Below, in pieces: positions 50,268 to 58,753 of a stretch of DNA of 64,000 nt. Numbering within the stretch: position 1 is the first letter of the stretch; each line of letters opens with the position of its first letter. Origin of the DNA: Solirubrum sp044628455 (GTDB taxonomy: Bacteria; Bacteroidota; Bacteroidia; Cytophagales; Hymenobacteraceae); assembly GCF_044628455.1 (NCBI RefSeq), contig NZ_JBIYZW010000001.1:248001-312000 (forward strand), read 5' to 3'. The position numbers and the translations under genes are program-made. The notes below the pieces were generated by a model, which was not told where the DNA came from, did not search any database, and saw only the letters and a list, made by a program, of their open reading frames with translations.

Positions 50268-52484
50268 TTAATCACGCACCACGCGCCGCAGCAGCAGCTG
50301 GCCGTCGGCCCCCAGCAGGCGCAGCACGTACAGGCCCCGGGGCAGGGCGCTCAGGTTCAACTCGGTGGGGCTGCCCGGCAGCAGGCGCAGGCTCTGGCGG
50401 TGCACCACGGCGCCCAGGGCGTTTTCCACCGTCAGGGCGTAGGTAGCGGGCGGCTGGGCGGTAGTCAGGCTCAGGCGCAGCAAGCCATCGGCCGTGGGGT
50501 TGGGGTACACGTGCAGCGCCGACCGGCCCTGGGCTTCGCGCGAGGCCAGCACGGGGCTGATGTTGACCGAGTAGTCCTCGGTTTCGGAGTTGAACTGGTT
50601 GGTCAGGCAGGGGTTGGGCACGTTGTTGTTCAGGCGCGAGAGCACCCGCATCCGGGTGAAGCCCGCCACGCCGACCTGGCCGGGGATGGTGAAGTTGGCG
50701 TTGAAGAACAGGTTGGACTGGCCGTTGGCAATGATTTCGGTGGTTTCAAACACACCGTTGCGGTTGTAGTCGATCCAGGCGGTAGTGCTGCGGATGAAGT
50801 TGGTGCCGCTGGCCACCGAGAGGGTGTAACTCTCGCCCTGCCGCAGCGAAATGACCTTGTTGGTGAAGTTGCCGTAGCCGTCGGCAGTCGAGACGTTGGT
50901 AAACGGCGTGGCGAGGGAGCCGCCCGACACGGTGACGGTGTTGATCCAGGTGTTGGGCGTGGTGCCGTTCGAGGGACAGTAGGTCAGGCAGGGCACCGTT
51001 ACGGCCACGTGGGCGGTTTTCACCACGGTGTTCGGGCCGAAGGCGTTGCGCGCCGTCAAACTCACGTTGTACACGCCCGAAGCTGTGTAAGTGTGTACCG
51101 GATTCTGCTGGGTGCTGGTGGCGCCGTCGCCGAAGTCCCACTCCCAGCTGGTGGGCGCGTTCAGGCTCTGGTCGGTAAACTGCACCGGGTTCGAGCAGGT
51201 AGAGGTGTAGTTGGAGGTGAAGTTTGCTACCGGCGGCTGGGTGTTGGGCAGCACCGTTACGGTGTAGTCTTCGGCCTGGCCAAACTGCACGTTGCCGCAG
51301 GGCGTCACGGTAGCCCCGGCAAAGTCGGTAATCAGGCGCAGGCGCAGCGGTGTATTCTTGACGGCGGTGGCCGGAATCAGCAGGGTCGAGGTGAAGGTGC
51401 TGGTGCGGTTCAGGGCCGTGAGCAGCAGCTCGTTGCTGGTGAAGGTGCCGTCGTTGTTCAGGTCCAGCCAGGCGCGGGTGTCCTGCGCGTTGGTGTTGCC
51501 GGTCTGAATGGTGATGTTGTGCGGGGTGCCTTCCACCAAACTCACCCGGCCGTTGCAGGTAAAGTCCTGGTAGCCGGCCGAGGCGTTGGCCGAGTTATAG
51601 GTGAGCGAGCCGAGCGTGAGCTGGGTGATGCCGTAGCCGCAGCAGAAGTTGACGGTGGGCGCGGCGCAGCTGGTGGCGACGGGCACCTGGTTGTCGTACA
51701 CGATGTAGTTGGTGCGCGTGACCGTGTGCGGGCCGGCGGCGTTGGTGGCCGTCAGCGTCACGGTATAGGTGCCGGGCGCGGTGTAGCAGTGGCGCGGGTT
51801 CTGCTGCGAGCTGCTGCCCCCGTCGCCGAAGGTCCAGGCCCAGGAGGTGGGCGCGTTCTGGCTTTGGTCGGTGAACTGCACGCAGCCCGAGCAAGTGAGC
51901 GTCTGGTCGGCCACGAAGGCGGCCACCGGCGGCTGCGAGGCCGCCTGCAGGGTCACGCGGTAGTCCTCGGTCTGCGAGTACTGCGGGGTGGAGCAGGGCG
52001 TGGGCACCGGGGCGTTGACGTAGTCGGCGGCGATGCGCAGGCGCAGGGCCACGCCGGTTACGGCGCCGGCCGGCACGCGCACGGTGCGCGTCTGGTTGCC
52101 GCGGCCGCTGCTGCTCATCAGCAGCTCCGTGGAGGGGTTGAACTGCCCGTCGTTGTTCAAATCCAGCCACACGCGCACGTTCTCGTCGGCTCCGGTATTG
52201 GTGGTCACCGTCAGCGGGTAGTCCTGGCCAATGGTGAGCGTGGTGCCCAGCGAGCAGCTGTAGTCCTGGTAGCCGTCGCGCACGCCGCCGGTGGGGTTGC
52301 TGAGCGTGCTCAGCGTCACGTTCATAATCCCCATGTTGAAGGGGTAATTGGCCGCCGGCGCTCCGCCGGGGGTGCACGTGGCCGCCGTGGCCGGGCACTG
52401 GGCCTGCGCGCCGGCAGTCAGCAAGCTGAAAAGAGGCAGCAGGAAGGCCGGCGCCCAGCGCCGGGAGGGTAGAAGTTGTGGCAT
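50268..52484 (-). CDS. Secreted GEVED/PKD-domain protein with type A T9SS sorting domain
   Basis: 738 residues from the ATG at 52484. Signal peptide (RRWAPAFLLPLFSLLTAGAQ). Three GEVED-type domains (VRVWLDLNNDGQFNPSTELL, TRAWLDLNNDGTFTSNELLL, TTAWIDYNRNGVFETTEIIA, each followed by a TEDY or AEDY end) alternate with two PKD domains (SWAWTFGDGGSSSQQNPRHC, SWEWDFGDGATSTQQNPVHT). The C-terminus is a type A sorting domain (LHVYPNPTADGLLRLSL, LPRGLYVLRLLGADG). Probably a surface or secreted adhesin/enzyme accessory. It lies 75 bp upstream of the giant gene on the same strand; both may be expressed together. Confidence 0.88.
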   Translation of the reverse strand: MPQLLPSRRWAPAFLLPLFSLLTAGAQAQCPATAATCTPGGAPAANYPFNMGIMNVTLSTLSNPTGGVRDGYQDYSCSLGTTLTIGQDYPLTVTTNTGADENVRVWLDLNNDGQFNPSTELLMSSSGRGNQTRTVRVPAGAVTGVALRLRIAADYVNAPVPTPCSTPQYSQTEDYRVTLQAASQPPVAAFVADQTLTCSGCVQFTDQSQNAPTSWAWTFGDGGSSSQQNPRHCYTAPGTYTVTLTATNAAGPHTVTRTNYIVYDNQVPVATSCAAPTVNFCCGYGITQLTLGSLTYNSANASAGYQDFTCNGRVSLVEGTPHNITIQTGNTNAQDTRAWLDLNNDGTFTSNELLLTALNRTSTFTSTLLIPATAVKNTPLRLRLITDFAGATVTPCGNVQFGQAEDYTVTVLPNTQPPVANFTSNYTSTCSNPVQFTDQSLNAPTSWEWDFGDGATSTQQNPVHTYTASGVYNVSLTARNAFGPNTVVKTAHVAVTVPCLTYCPSNGTTPNTWINTVTVSGGSLATPFTNVSTADGYGNFTNKVISLRQGESYTLSVASGTNFIRSTTAWIDYNRNGVFETTEIIANGQSNLFFNANFTIPGQVGVAGFTRMRVLSRLNNNVPNPCLTNQFNSETEDYSVNISPVLASREAQGRSALHVYPNPTADGLLRLSLTTAQPPATYALTVENALGAVVHRQSLRLLPGSPTELNLSALPRGLYVLRLLGADGQLLLRRVVRD

Positions 52485-52633
52485 ACGCGGCCCAAATGAG
52501 AGCGGGAATTTCGGGTCGTTAAAGGTAGCGACTAAATCCAATCGGCCATACCGACAATGCAACCCCGCGGCGGTTTAAATCTACGCTCGGCCGGGCCGCG
52601 CCAATCGGTTGCCTGGGCCGGGGCAAAAGGCCG

Positions 52634-52641
52634 TAGATTTG
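52634..52641 (+). promoter_or_regulatory. -7 box for the SDR gene
   Basis: TAGATTTG, exact TAnnTTTG, 39 bp before the ATG at 52681. Confidence 0.4.
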
Positions 52642-52680
52642 CCGTTCCGCCGCTGCCCCGGCGGTTTCAGCGTATCCCTC

Positions 52681-53487
52681 ATGCAAGGAAAAGTAGTACT
52701 GATTACGGGCGCCACCTCGGGCATCGGCCAGGCCTGCGCCGTAGCCTTTGGCCGGGCCGGGGCCCGCGTCGCCTTCACCGGCCGCGACGCCGCCCGCCTC
52801 CAGCAAACCACCGAGCAGCTGCGCGCCCTGGGCATTGCCGCCCACGCCATTCGCGCCGACGTGGCCAGCGAGGCCGACTGCCGTCGGGCGGTGGACGAAA
52901 CCGTGCAGCAGTTCGGCCGCCTCGACGTGCTGATCAACAACGCGGGCATTTCCATGCGGGCCATGTTTCAGGACGCCGACTTGGCAGTTATCGAGCGGCT
53001 GATGCAAACCAACTTTTTCGGCACGGTGTACACCACCAAGTTTGCCTTGCCCCACCTGCTGGCCAGCCGCGGCAGCGTGGTGGGCGTATCGAGCATTGCC
53101 GGCTACCGGGGCCTGCCAGGGCGCACGGGCTATTCGGCCTCCAAGTTTGCCATGCAGGGTTTCCTCGAAGCCCTGCGCACCGAGCTGCAGCCCCAGGGCG
53201 TGCACGTGCTCACGGCCTGCCCGGGCTTCACTGCCTCCAACATCCGCAACACGGCCCTGGCCGCCGACGGCTCCCAGCAGGGCGAGTCGCCGCGCAACGA
53301 GGCGCAGATGATGAGCAGCGAGGAAGTGGCCCAGCACCTGCTGCGGGCGGTGCGGGCGCGTCGGCCCACGCTGGTACTCACCGGCAAGGGCAAGCTCACG
53401 GTGTTCCTCAACAAGTGGCTGCCCGCGGGCCTGATGGACCGGCTCGTGCTCAAGGAGTTCCGCAAGGAAAAAGACTCGCCGGTTTAG
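52681..53487 (+). CDS. Short-chain dehydrogenase/reductase
   Basis: 268 residues from MQGKVVLITGATSGIGQACA. Rossmann fold with the TGxxxGxG cofactor site (TGATSGIG), NNAG (LINNAGISMRAMF), the catalytic Ser in VVGVSSIAGYRG and YxxxK (GYSASKFAMQGF). The C-terminus (FLNKWLPAGLMDRLVLKEFRK) looks like a membrane-associating helix as in DHRS7-like SDRs. Substrate unknown. The frame upstream of 52681 is not coding-like. Confidence 0.9.
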   Translation: MQGKVVLITGATSGIGQACAVAFGRAGARVAFTGRDAARLQQTTEQLRALGIAAHAIRADVASEADCRRAVDETVQQFGRLDVLINNAGISMRAMFQDADLAVIERLMQTNFFGTVYTTKFALPHLLASRGSVVGVSSIAGYRGLPGRTGYSASKFAMQGFLEALRTELQPQGVHVLTACPGFTASNIRNTALAADGSQQGESPRNEAQMMSSEEVAQHLLRAVRARRPTLVLTGKGKLTVFLNKWLPAGLMDRLVLKEFRKEKDSPV

Positions 53488-53547
53488 CCCGCCCGGGGAG
53501 CGGCACCGGCTTCGGATGAAGCAGGCTGCCGAAGTCGCGAGGAGTTG

Positions 53548-54273
53548 CTATTGGACCAGCAGCAGGTCGTGCTGGCGGATGTAGGCCATCTGCCCCCGCC
53601 ACACTACCTGGAACCAGATGTCGTGCTGACCGCGCACCAGCAGCCGGTCGCCGGCCGCGGCGGTAGTCAGCCAGTTGGCGGCGGCGCTGGGTGCCGTCAT
53701 CAAAGCGGCGTGGGGGCGGCACACCAGCCCCACCTTGGGCGGGGCCAGCACTTCCATAATGGCCAGCACCACTATTATGTAGCCCGCGTAGGCCACCCAC
53801 CAGCCGCGCTGCACCCGGTGGTGGCGCAGGGCCAGCAGCATGCCCGCGGCTACGGCCACGCTTAGTAAACCCTGCAGCAACAGCGGGTAGTACCGCCGCA
53901 GGGTAATGCGTAGCTGCTGCTGCCAAGTGTCGGGGTAGCCAGTGAGTCGGTAGGTCTGGGCCAGCTCCGTCATTTTTACCCACACCGCCCGGCTGGGATA
54001 GTGCACCTGATACAGGTTGAGGTAATATAGGGCGGCGGCGTAGCGGCCCCGGCTTTCCTGCAGGGCCGCCAGTTGCAGCAGCAGCCGCGGACTGGCCTGA
54101 CCACTACGCAGCACCTGGCGGTGCAGTAGATAGGCGTTTTCCAGCTGCCCCGCTGCCGTCAGCGAATCGGCCCGCTGCAGGAGCAGAGTAGGGGACTGAG
54201 CGAGAAGTGCTTGCCAGCAAAGTGTCAGCGGGAATACGAGAAACCAGAGTTTTTTTCGGCGAAAGTTTGGCAT
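53548..54273 (-). CDS. TPR-SH3 membrane protein (BatE-like architecture)
   Basis: 241 residues from the ATG at 54273 (MPNFRRKKLWFLVFPLTLCW). Signal segment to about residue 26, TPR-like helices (LENAYLLHRQVLRSGQASPR, GRYAAALYYLNLYQVHYPSR), two TM helices (LLQGLLSVAVAAGMLLAL, GWWVAYAGYIIVVLAIMEVL), then an SH3-like beta domain (VGLVCRPHAALMTAPSAA to GQMAYIRQHDLLLVQ). The layout matches BatE-type proteins of Bacteroidota aerotolerance clusters, but no bat genes are near. Function unproven. Confidence 0.7.
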   Translation of the reverse strand: MPNFRRKKLWFLVFPLTLCWQALLAQSPTLLLQRADSLTAAGQLENAYLLHRQVLRSGQASPRLLLQLAALQESRGRYAAALYYLNLYQVHYPSRAVWVKMTELAQTYRLTGYPDTWQQQLRITLRRYYPLLLQGLLSVAVAAGMLLALRHHRVQRGWWVAYAGYIIVVLAIMEVLAPPKVGLVCRPHAALMTAPSAAANWLTTAAAGDRLLVRGQHDIWFQVVWRGQMAYIRQHDLLLVQ

Positions 54274-54289
54274 CAACGGCACCCGCAAC

Positions 54290-54297
54290 TACTTTTG
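54290..54297 (+). promoter_or_regulatory. -7 box for tRNA-Lys
   Basis: TACTTTTG, exact TAnnTTTG, 47 bp before the mature tRNA. Confidence 0.55.
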
Positions 54298-54344
54298 TAC
54301 CCGCAAATCAATGGCCCGCGGGCCGGCGAGCCTGCAAAGAAAAT

Positions 54345-54417
54345 GATTCTGTAGCTCAGCTGGTAGAGCAGTACACTTTTAATGTACGGGTCCTGGGTTC
54401 GAATCCCAGCGGAATCA
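54345..54417 (+). tRNA. tRNA-Lys (anticodon TTT)
   Basis: 73 nt. Acceptor GATTCTG/CGGAATC (one G.T pair), D-loop AGCTCAGCTGGTAGAGC, anticodon stem-loop GTACACTTTTAATGTAC with anticodon TTT, and T-arm CTGGGTTCGAATCCCAG. Discriminator A; CCA is not encoded. Followed at once by a terminator. The sequence beyond it looks accessory, so its 3' end is a possible integration target. Confidence 0.95.
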
Positions 54418-54420
54418 CTA

Positions 54421-54460
54421 AAACCCTCTTAGCAATGCGCTGAGAGGGTTTTTTATTTTC
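54421..54460 (+). terminator. Terminator of tRNA-Lys
   Basis: 13-bp stem AAACCCTCTTAGC / GCTGAGAGGGTTT (one T.G pair), loop AATGC, then TTTATTTT. Confidence 0.9.
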
Positions 54461-54747
54461 TGCCAACGTAATTGCCAACGGTTGCATTTAGGAATGCGTG
54501 CATGAATTACTTGCTACGCTATTTGTAAGCTTAGCGGCGGATGCGGGTTGGGGGAGGGGTATAGCCAGGAAAAGACCTAACCACAGGAGTAGCTGGTCTG
54601 ATTAGCATGCCTGCCGGCAGGATGCTTCTTCTTGTTCTGTCTAGCAAAAAATGCCCTGCCGTGCAGGTGCTAGAACTGCCCAGGTTGCTTAAGTTTGTTA
54701 ACTAGGCGCACCTCCTTGGCCGACCGTCTACCCCGGTTATTGACTTT
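54461..54747. other. Spacer after tRNA-Lys, possible island border
   Basis: No gene. Holds the direct repeat TGCCAACGTAATTGCCAACG (54462-54481) and a palindrome GCAT-CCTGCCGGCAGG-ATGC-like (about 54606-54626). No integrase is present in the window, and no second copy of the tRNA 3' end was noticed downstream. Confidence 0.4.
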
Positions 54748-56138
54748 ATGCTTACGCCCGAACAGAAAGCCCGGCAGATTATTGATGAGCAGCTCCAAGC
54801 CGCGGGCTGGCACATATTCGACAGTGGCAAGCAGAACTTCAGCGCGGGTATGGGCGTCGCCATTCGGGAGTTCCAGACCAGTACCGGCCCGGCCGACTAC
54901 GCCCTGTTCGTGGACCGTAAGCTGGTCGGCATTATCGAGGCCAAGCCCGAGGGAACTTCCCGCACGGCCGTGGCCGAGCAGACGGTGCGCTACCTGACCA
55001 GCACCACCAAGTTTCTGCAGCGGGCCGCCGACCAGCTGCCCTTCGGCTACGAGGCCAACGGCGACGAGGTGCGCTTCTGCGACTGGCGCGACCCTTTGCC
55101 CCGCTCCCGCAACGTATTCAGCTTCCACCGGCCCGAAACCCTGCGCACCTGGCTGGCCGACGGTGACTTTACTCTACGCCACCGCCTCCAGAGCCTGCCG
55201 GTGCTTACTACCGCTGGCCTGCGCGACTGCCAGGTGGAAGCCATCCGCAACCTGGAAGAGTCGTTTAAGCACGCGACCGGCCCCGGGCCCTGATTCAGAT
55301 GGCGACCGGCTCGGGCAAGACCTTCACCGCTGTATCGTTCATCTACCGCCTCATCAAGTTTGCCGGGGCCAAGCGCATCCTGTTTCTAGTAGACCGCGGC
55401 AACCTGGGCCGGCAGACGCTCACCGAGTTTCAGCAGTACGTGACGCCCGACGATGGCCGCAAGTTCACCGACCTCTACAACGTCCAGAACCTGACCTCCA
55501 ACCGCCTCGACTCGGTCAGCAAGGTCACCATCACTACCATTCAGCGCCTGTACTCCATGCTGCGGGGCGAGGCCGAGTTTGAGGCCGGCAACGAGGAAGG
55601 CTCCGGTTTCGAGGCGGAAGCGGCCCTGGCTACGGTGCGGCCCAAGGAAGTAGCTTATAACCCCGCCATTCCGCCCGAGACCTACGACTTCGTGGTGATT
55701 GACGAGTGCCACCGCTTCATCTACAACGTGTGGCAGCAGGTGCTGGAGTACTTCGATGCCCACCTCATCGGCCTCACCGCCACGCCCGCCAAGCAAACCT
55801 TTGGCTTCTTCAACCGCAACCTAGTGATGGAGTACAGTCACGAGCGCGTCGTGGTGGATGGCGTCAACGTGGGCTCCGATATCTACCTGCTCAGCACCGT
55901 GGTGTCGCAGCAGGGGGCCACGGTGGAAAAGGGCCTGCCGGTTCAGCACGTGGAGCGGCTCACCCGCAAGAAGCGCTGGGAAGCCCTCGATGACGACCTG
56001 CCCTATGCCGCCACCCAGCTCGACCGCTCCGTGACGAACCCGAACCAGATCCGGGCCGTCATCCGCGAGTTTCGCGACGTGCTGTTTACCCGCCTGTTTC
56101 CCGGCCGGAGCATCGTGCCCAAAACTGAGGTGGTCTAG
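54748..56138 (+). pseudogene. hsdR: Type I restriction enzyme R subunit, frameshifted and truncated
   Basis: The first frame (54748-55293) encodes the N-terminal nuclease region of an EcoEI-type HsdR: MLTPEQKARQIIDEQLQAAG, and GPADYALFVDRKLVGIIEAK carrying the D...ExK site. It then hits a stop. The second frame (from 55285 onward) continues with RPRALIQMATGSGKTFTAVS (Walker A), VIDECHRF (DEAD-type box) and LIGLTATPAKQTFGFFNRN. One missing base near 55281-55287 (ACCGGCCCCGGGCCC) explains the change of frame. The gene then ends abruptly at VPKTEVV where the IS-type inverted repeat starts (56126). The second helicase domain and the C-terminus are gone. No hsdM or hsdS is in the window. Confidence 0.85.
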
Positions 56139-56176
56139 CGAGGCCGGATGGAATTGGGACGTATTTTCCTTCCGTC

Positions 56177-56497
56177 ATGGCAACGACTCTACCCGAACAG
56201 AAGCCGGATAAGCGGCGCAAATACGACGACGCGTTCAAGGCCGAAGCGCTGCGCCTGGCCTGCGAAAGTCGCTCGACCCGGGCCGCGGCTCGGCAACTGG
56301 GCATCAACGAGAAGCTGCTCTACCGCTGGCAGCAGCAACAAGCCGCCGCCGAGCTAGGCAGCGCCGAGCTGGCCCGCGACCCGGAAGTGCGTGCGCTGCG
56401 CGTCGAGCTGCAGCGGGTGCAACGCGAGCGGGACATCTTAAAAAAGCCTTGGCCATCTTCAGCCGCGAGACGCCGTGAGCCGCTACCGCTTTATTGA
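56177..56497 (+). pseudogene. IS3-type OrfA with a probable 1-base deletion
   Basis: Begins MATTLPEQKPDKRRKYDDAF and contains the HTH (EALRLACESRSTRAAARQLG) and leucine-zipper-like VRALRVELQRVQRERDILKK. The expected ending KKALAIFSRETP is found in the -1 frame, so one base is missing in or near the A6G run at 56440-56446. As written, the frame runs into PWPSSAARRREP. The A6G run is also the type of site used for programmed frameshifting in IS3 elements, but the frame order fits a deletion better. Confidence 0.7.
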
Positions 56498-56852
56498 CCG
56501 CCACCGCCGCGGGGTGCCGGTGCGGGAGTTGTGCACGGTGCTGCGGGTGGCCCCAAGCAGTTGCTACACCTGGCGCACGCGGCGCCAGCAGCCAGTTACG
56601 GGCTGGGAGCGAGCCGTCGTGCGCGCGTTTCAGCGGCACGGGCGGCGCTACGGCACGCGGCGACTACGCGCCGAGCTGCAAGCCGAAGGTCACCGCGTGG
56701 GCCGCTGGCGCATCCGGCGCGTGCTGCAGGCGCACGGCTTGCAGGCCCAGCAGCCGCGCTCGTTTGTGCCGCGCACCACCGACTCGGCCCACGGCCGGCG
56801 CGTGGCGCCCAACCGCTTGCTGGGCCAGCCGCGCCCCACCGCTCCAGACCCC
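56475..56852 (+). pseudogene. IS3-type OrfB, N-terminal part only
   Basis: GTG start giving VSRYRFIDRHRRGVPVRELC, then the HTH_21 region with GWERAVVRAFQRHGRRYGTR and WRIRRVLQAHGLQAQQPRSF, up to GRRVAPNRLLGQP. Beyond this the frame is foreign, because an internal deletion removed the catalytic DDE core. The true C-terminal codons resume in another frame (56852-56917). Confidence 0.8.
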
Positions 56853-56942
56853 ACTCTGCCCTCGCTTATCACTCACCCAACCACTTCGAAACCCATCTCC
56901 AAACAACGTCCGAATAGTGTCCGGCTTACCTGGACCACCTCA

Positions 56943-57055
56943 CATGGCGTAGGGACAGATGTACGGACGAGTTTACCGTCGTGCCTTATGGTGTTCAGTT
57001 AAAAGGCCGTTTGTTTGAACTGATGTTCAAGGAAATCCGGGCTTTGGGTGGGTAG
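56943..57055 (+). pseudogene. C-terminal gene fragment next to the IS
   Basis: Immediately right of the IS, one frame reads TDEFTVVPYGVQLKGRLFEL then MFKEIRALGG and a stop, with good coding character. It is probably the tail of a gene cut by the IS-associated deletion (hsdR or a neighbour; not identified). The 80 bases to 57138 hold nothing recognisable. Confidence 0.4.
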
Positions 57056-57138
57056 ATGGTTGCCTTGCCGCAGGTCGGAGGACACCCCGTTGGAGGAGTC
57101 AACCTCCCGGCCTGGTCTTACGGTTTTTATCCACGGCC

Positions 57139-58038
57139 TTAACGGTCCGCCTTTGGGGAAGTACTACCGGCCGCCTCTTGTCTAAGCATGTGTATTGTAT
57201 ACTGAAACCGAAGAATGCGCCAGTGCCATAGCGTTAGGGTTTGGTCCGCCATCAGGTTGCCTTCGTGGCAGCGGACGTCCAACTGGTCACGAAACGAGCG
57301 TAGGTACTGGGACCAAAGCGTCCCGTGGGCGTCTTGAAGCACGAAATAGAACCCCGGGTCACCAAATTGCCTTCCCGAAGAAGCCAGGCGAAGCCCGCCA
57401 TCGGGCCCTATACTCGGCGACAATAGAACCGTTGCATTTCCATTTGGCAGCGGAAACACCGCTTTCACGCATACCTGCCCGGATGGCAGTGTACAGGTCG
57501 AATACACGCCGGAATACAGCACCTGTCCGGTGGATTTAACGGTCCGGTACCAGACGGTATATTTCACCTTCCCGGTTCCAGGGTCGGTAAGCGTGATGAG
57601 TTCACTGTTTATCCGCTCCGAATCTTCTACCCGATTTGACGGGATGTTTAATTGCCCGATTCGGTGGCTGAACAAGGAGTTAACCAGTTTCCCCAAAATC
57701 TTAAACCATGGATTCCACTGCACCAGAAATGTCAAGCGGTAACGGCTGGTTTTTTCGTAAAAATCGATGATTGCCGGCGAAAGGCGGGCTACTTCGGCCT
57801 CCGACAGCTGCAACTCCATTATGGAAGGAAGTAGACCCCGGCCAGCAGCGTTTCTTTCGACCACCAACCCTTCTTGTTCGGCAAGCTTATCAACAAAACT
57901 ATCGGCTATAACCCCGACGCTTCCCAAAGGCCCCGTCAACCACGGCACGGCCAGGGGTTCGATTCGTCTGCCCCAGAAAATGGCCCATTGCTGCGTAAAC
58001 CAATCCTGAAATTTCTGCCTGGGAGAAGCGAAGCTCAT
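57139..58038 (-). CDS. Unknown protein of atypical composition
   Basis: 299 residues. Starts MSFASPRQKFQDWFTQQWAI. The middle has FYEKTSRYRLTFLVQWNPWF, LFSHRIGQLNIPSNRVEDSE and CVKAVFPLPNGNATVLLSPS, then GDPGFYFVLQDAHGTLWSQY. The pattern (PLPNGNATV, GDPGFYF) gives the impression of a conserved but unnamed family that also occurs outside Bacteroidota. That is memory and not a search. Base use is visibly more AT-rich than in the flanking genes, suggesting transfer. It follows the CrtA-like gene by 1 bp, so they are translationally linked. Confidence 0.7.
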   Translation of the reverse strand: MSFASPRQKFQDWFTQQWAIFWGRRIEPLAVPWLTGPLGSVGVIADSFVDKLAEQEGLVVERNAAGRGLLPSIMELQLSEAEVARLSPAIIDFYEKTSRYRLTFLVQWNPWFKILGKLVNSLFSHRIGQLNIPSNRVEDSERINSELITLTDPGTGKVKYTVWYRTVKSTGQVLYSGVYSTCTLPSGQVCVKAVFPLPNGNATVLLSPSIGPDGGLRLASSGRQFGDPGFYFVLQDAHGTLWSQYLRSFRDQLDVRCHEGNLMADQTLTLWHWRILRFQYTIHMLRQEAAGSTSPKADR

Positions 58039-58039
58039 T

Positions 58040-58753
58040 TTAGTGGTCTTGTGCCAAGCCCGGAATCATGTTGGTTCGGCCTTCCCATGCACCGTATTCC
58101 GCAATTGGTTTGAAGCGTAGCGTGGTAAACTGAAAGTGAAAATCTTTTCTTTCCCTTTCTTTCATCGCGTGGGCATGGCGCTTGGGCTGCGGAACCGCAC
58201 TGTGGCCGTGAACCATGGCGACCATTTCCTTTTGAGACTTCCAGACGGAGAACGTTGACACGGTTCGGGGAAGCCTTATTGCAGCCAAGGCAAAAGACGC
58301 ACCCGGATGGTCGCGAACCAACGTTTCAACGGGTCTTCCCCAACGAATAAACCTGGGCACCTGAAAAAGCCTCATCCTGGCAATCGTGACGGCAACCACC
58401 GGTGCAGTCGGTTCGTCCACCTCATTGCTGTGTTTGGGAACGACAAACCCATCAATGGCTCCCCACTGCCGCAAGTACCCCAATCGGGTATGCCATCCTT
58501 TGGCCAGCGTTTTACCGAAGTCATCTTGTTGCAAAAACCGGTCAACCGCTGCTTCATCCACCCATTGGGCAAACACGGCCATGTGCCGGATGAGCATTCG
58601 GGAGGGCGAGAAAATAGCCGAACCCAGCGTCATCGACGTCATGCATTCAGCATGGATCAGCCCCGGAACATTTTCAGGCTTGGGAGGACTCCATAAGGCT
58701 TTAATGGAAGATGTAACGGCAAGTTTTGCAAGATGAAAGGTGAACACAGTCAT
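58040..58753 (-). CDS. CrtA (spheroidene monooxygenase)-like protein
   Basis: 237 residues. Two ferredoxin-like halves in the manner of CrtA-type proteins: TVFTFHLAKLAVTSSIKALW, then LIRHMAVFAQWVDEAAVDRF; and VAVTIARMRLFQVPRFIRW, then STFSVWKSQKEMVAMVHGHS ending in KDFHFQFTTLRFKPI. CrtA-like proteins are linked to carotenoid oxidation, but many relatives are of unknown function and no carotenoid gene is near. Base composition is unlike the neighbours. First gene of a two-gene unit with the 299-aa protein. Confidence 0.55.
   Translation of the reverse strand: MTVFTFHLAKLAVTSSIKALWSPPKPENVPGLIHAECMTSMTLGSAIFSPSRMLIRHMAVFAQWVDEAAVDRFLQQDDFGKTLAKGWHTRLGYLRQWGAIDGFVVPKHSNEVDEPTAPVVAVTIARMRLFQVPRFIRWGRPVETLVRDHPGASFALAAIRLPRTVSTFSVWKSQKEMVAMVHGHSAVPQPKRHAHAMKERERKDFHFQFTTLRFKPIAEYGAWEGRTNMIPGLAQDH

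Larger units (their letters stand above)
56126..56942 (+). mobile_element. Internally deleted IS3-family element (817 bp)
   Basis: Terminal inverted repeats of 23 bp lie at 56126-56148 and 56920-56942, both starting TGAGGTGGTC and ending GCCGGA. It carries orfA and the first part of orfB, but the DDE integrase core is missing. The distal end of orfB (HSALAYHSPNHFETHL) is joined directly to the proximal part near 56852. Normal IS3-type elements are about 1.2-1.5 kb. The flanks (AAC left, CAT right) show no target duplication, which suggests that the IS caused an adjacent deletion removing the rest of hsdR. Confidence 0.85.

Noticed and set aside
50169..52472. 767-codon frame antisense to the GEVED/PKD protein
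   Set aside because: Shadow; no domain, Gly/Val/Arg-rich.
56440..56446. Programmed frameshift site making an OrfAB transposase
   Set aside because: The slippery A6G is there, but the expected OrfA ending lies in the -1 frame, and OrfB lacks the catalytic core, so a one-base loss in a dead element is the simpler reading.
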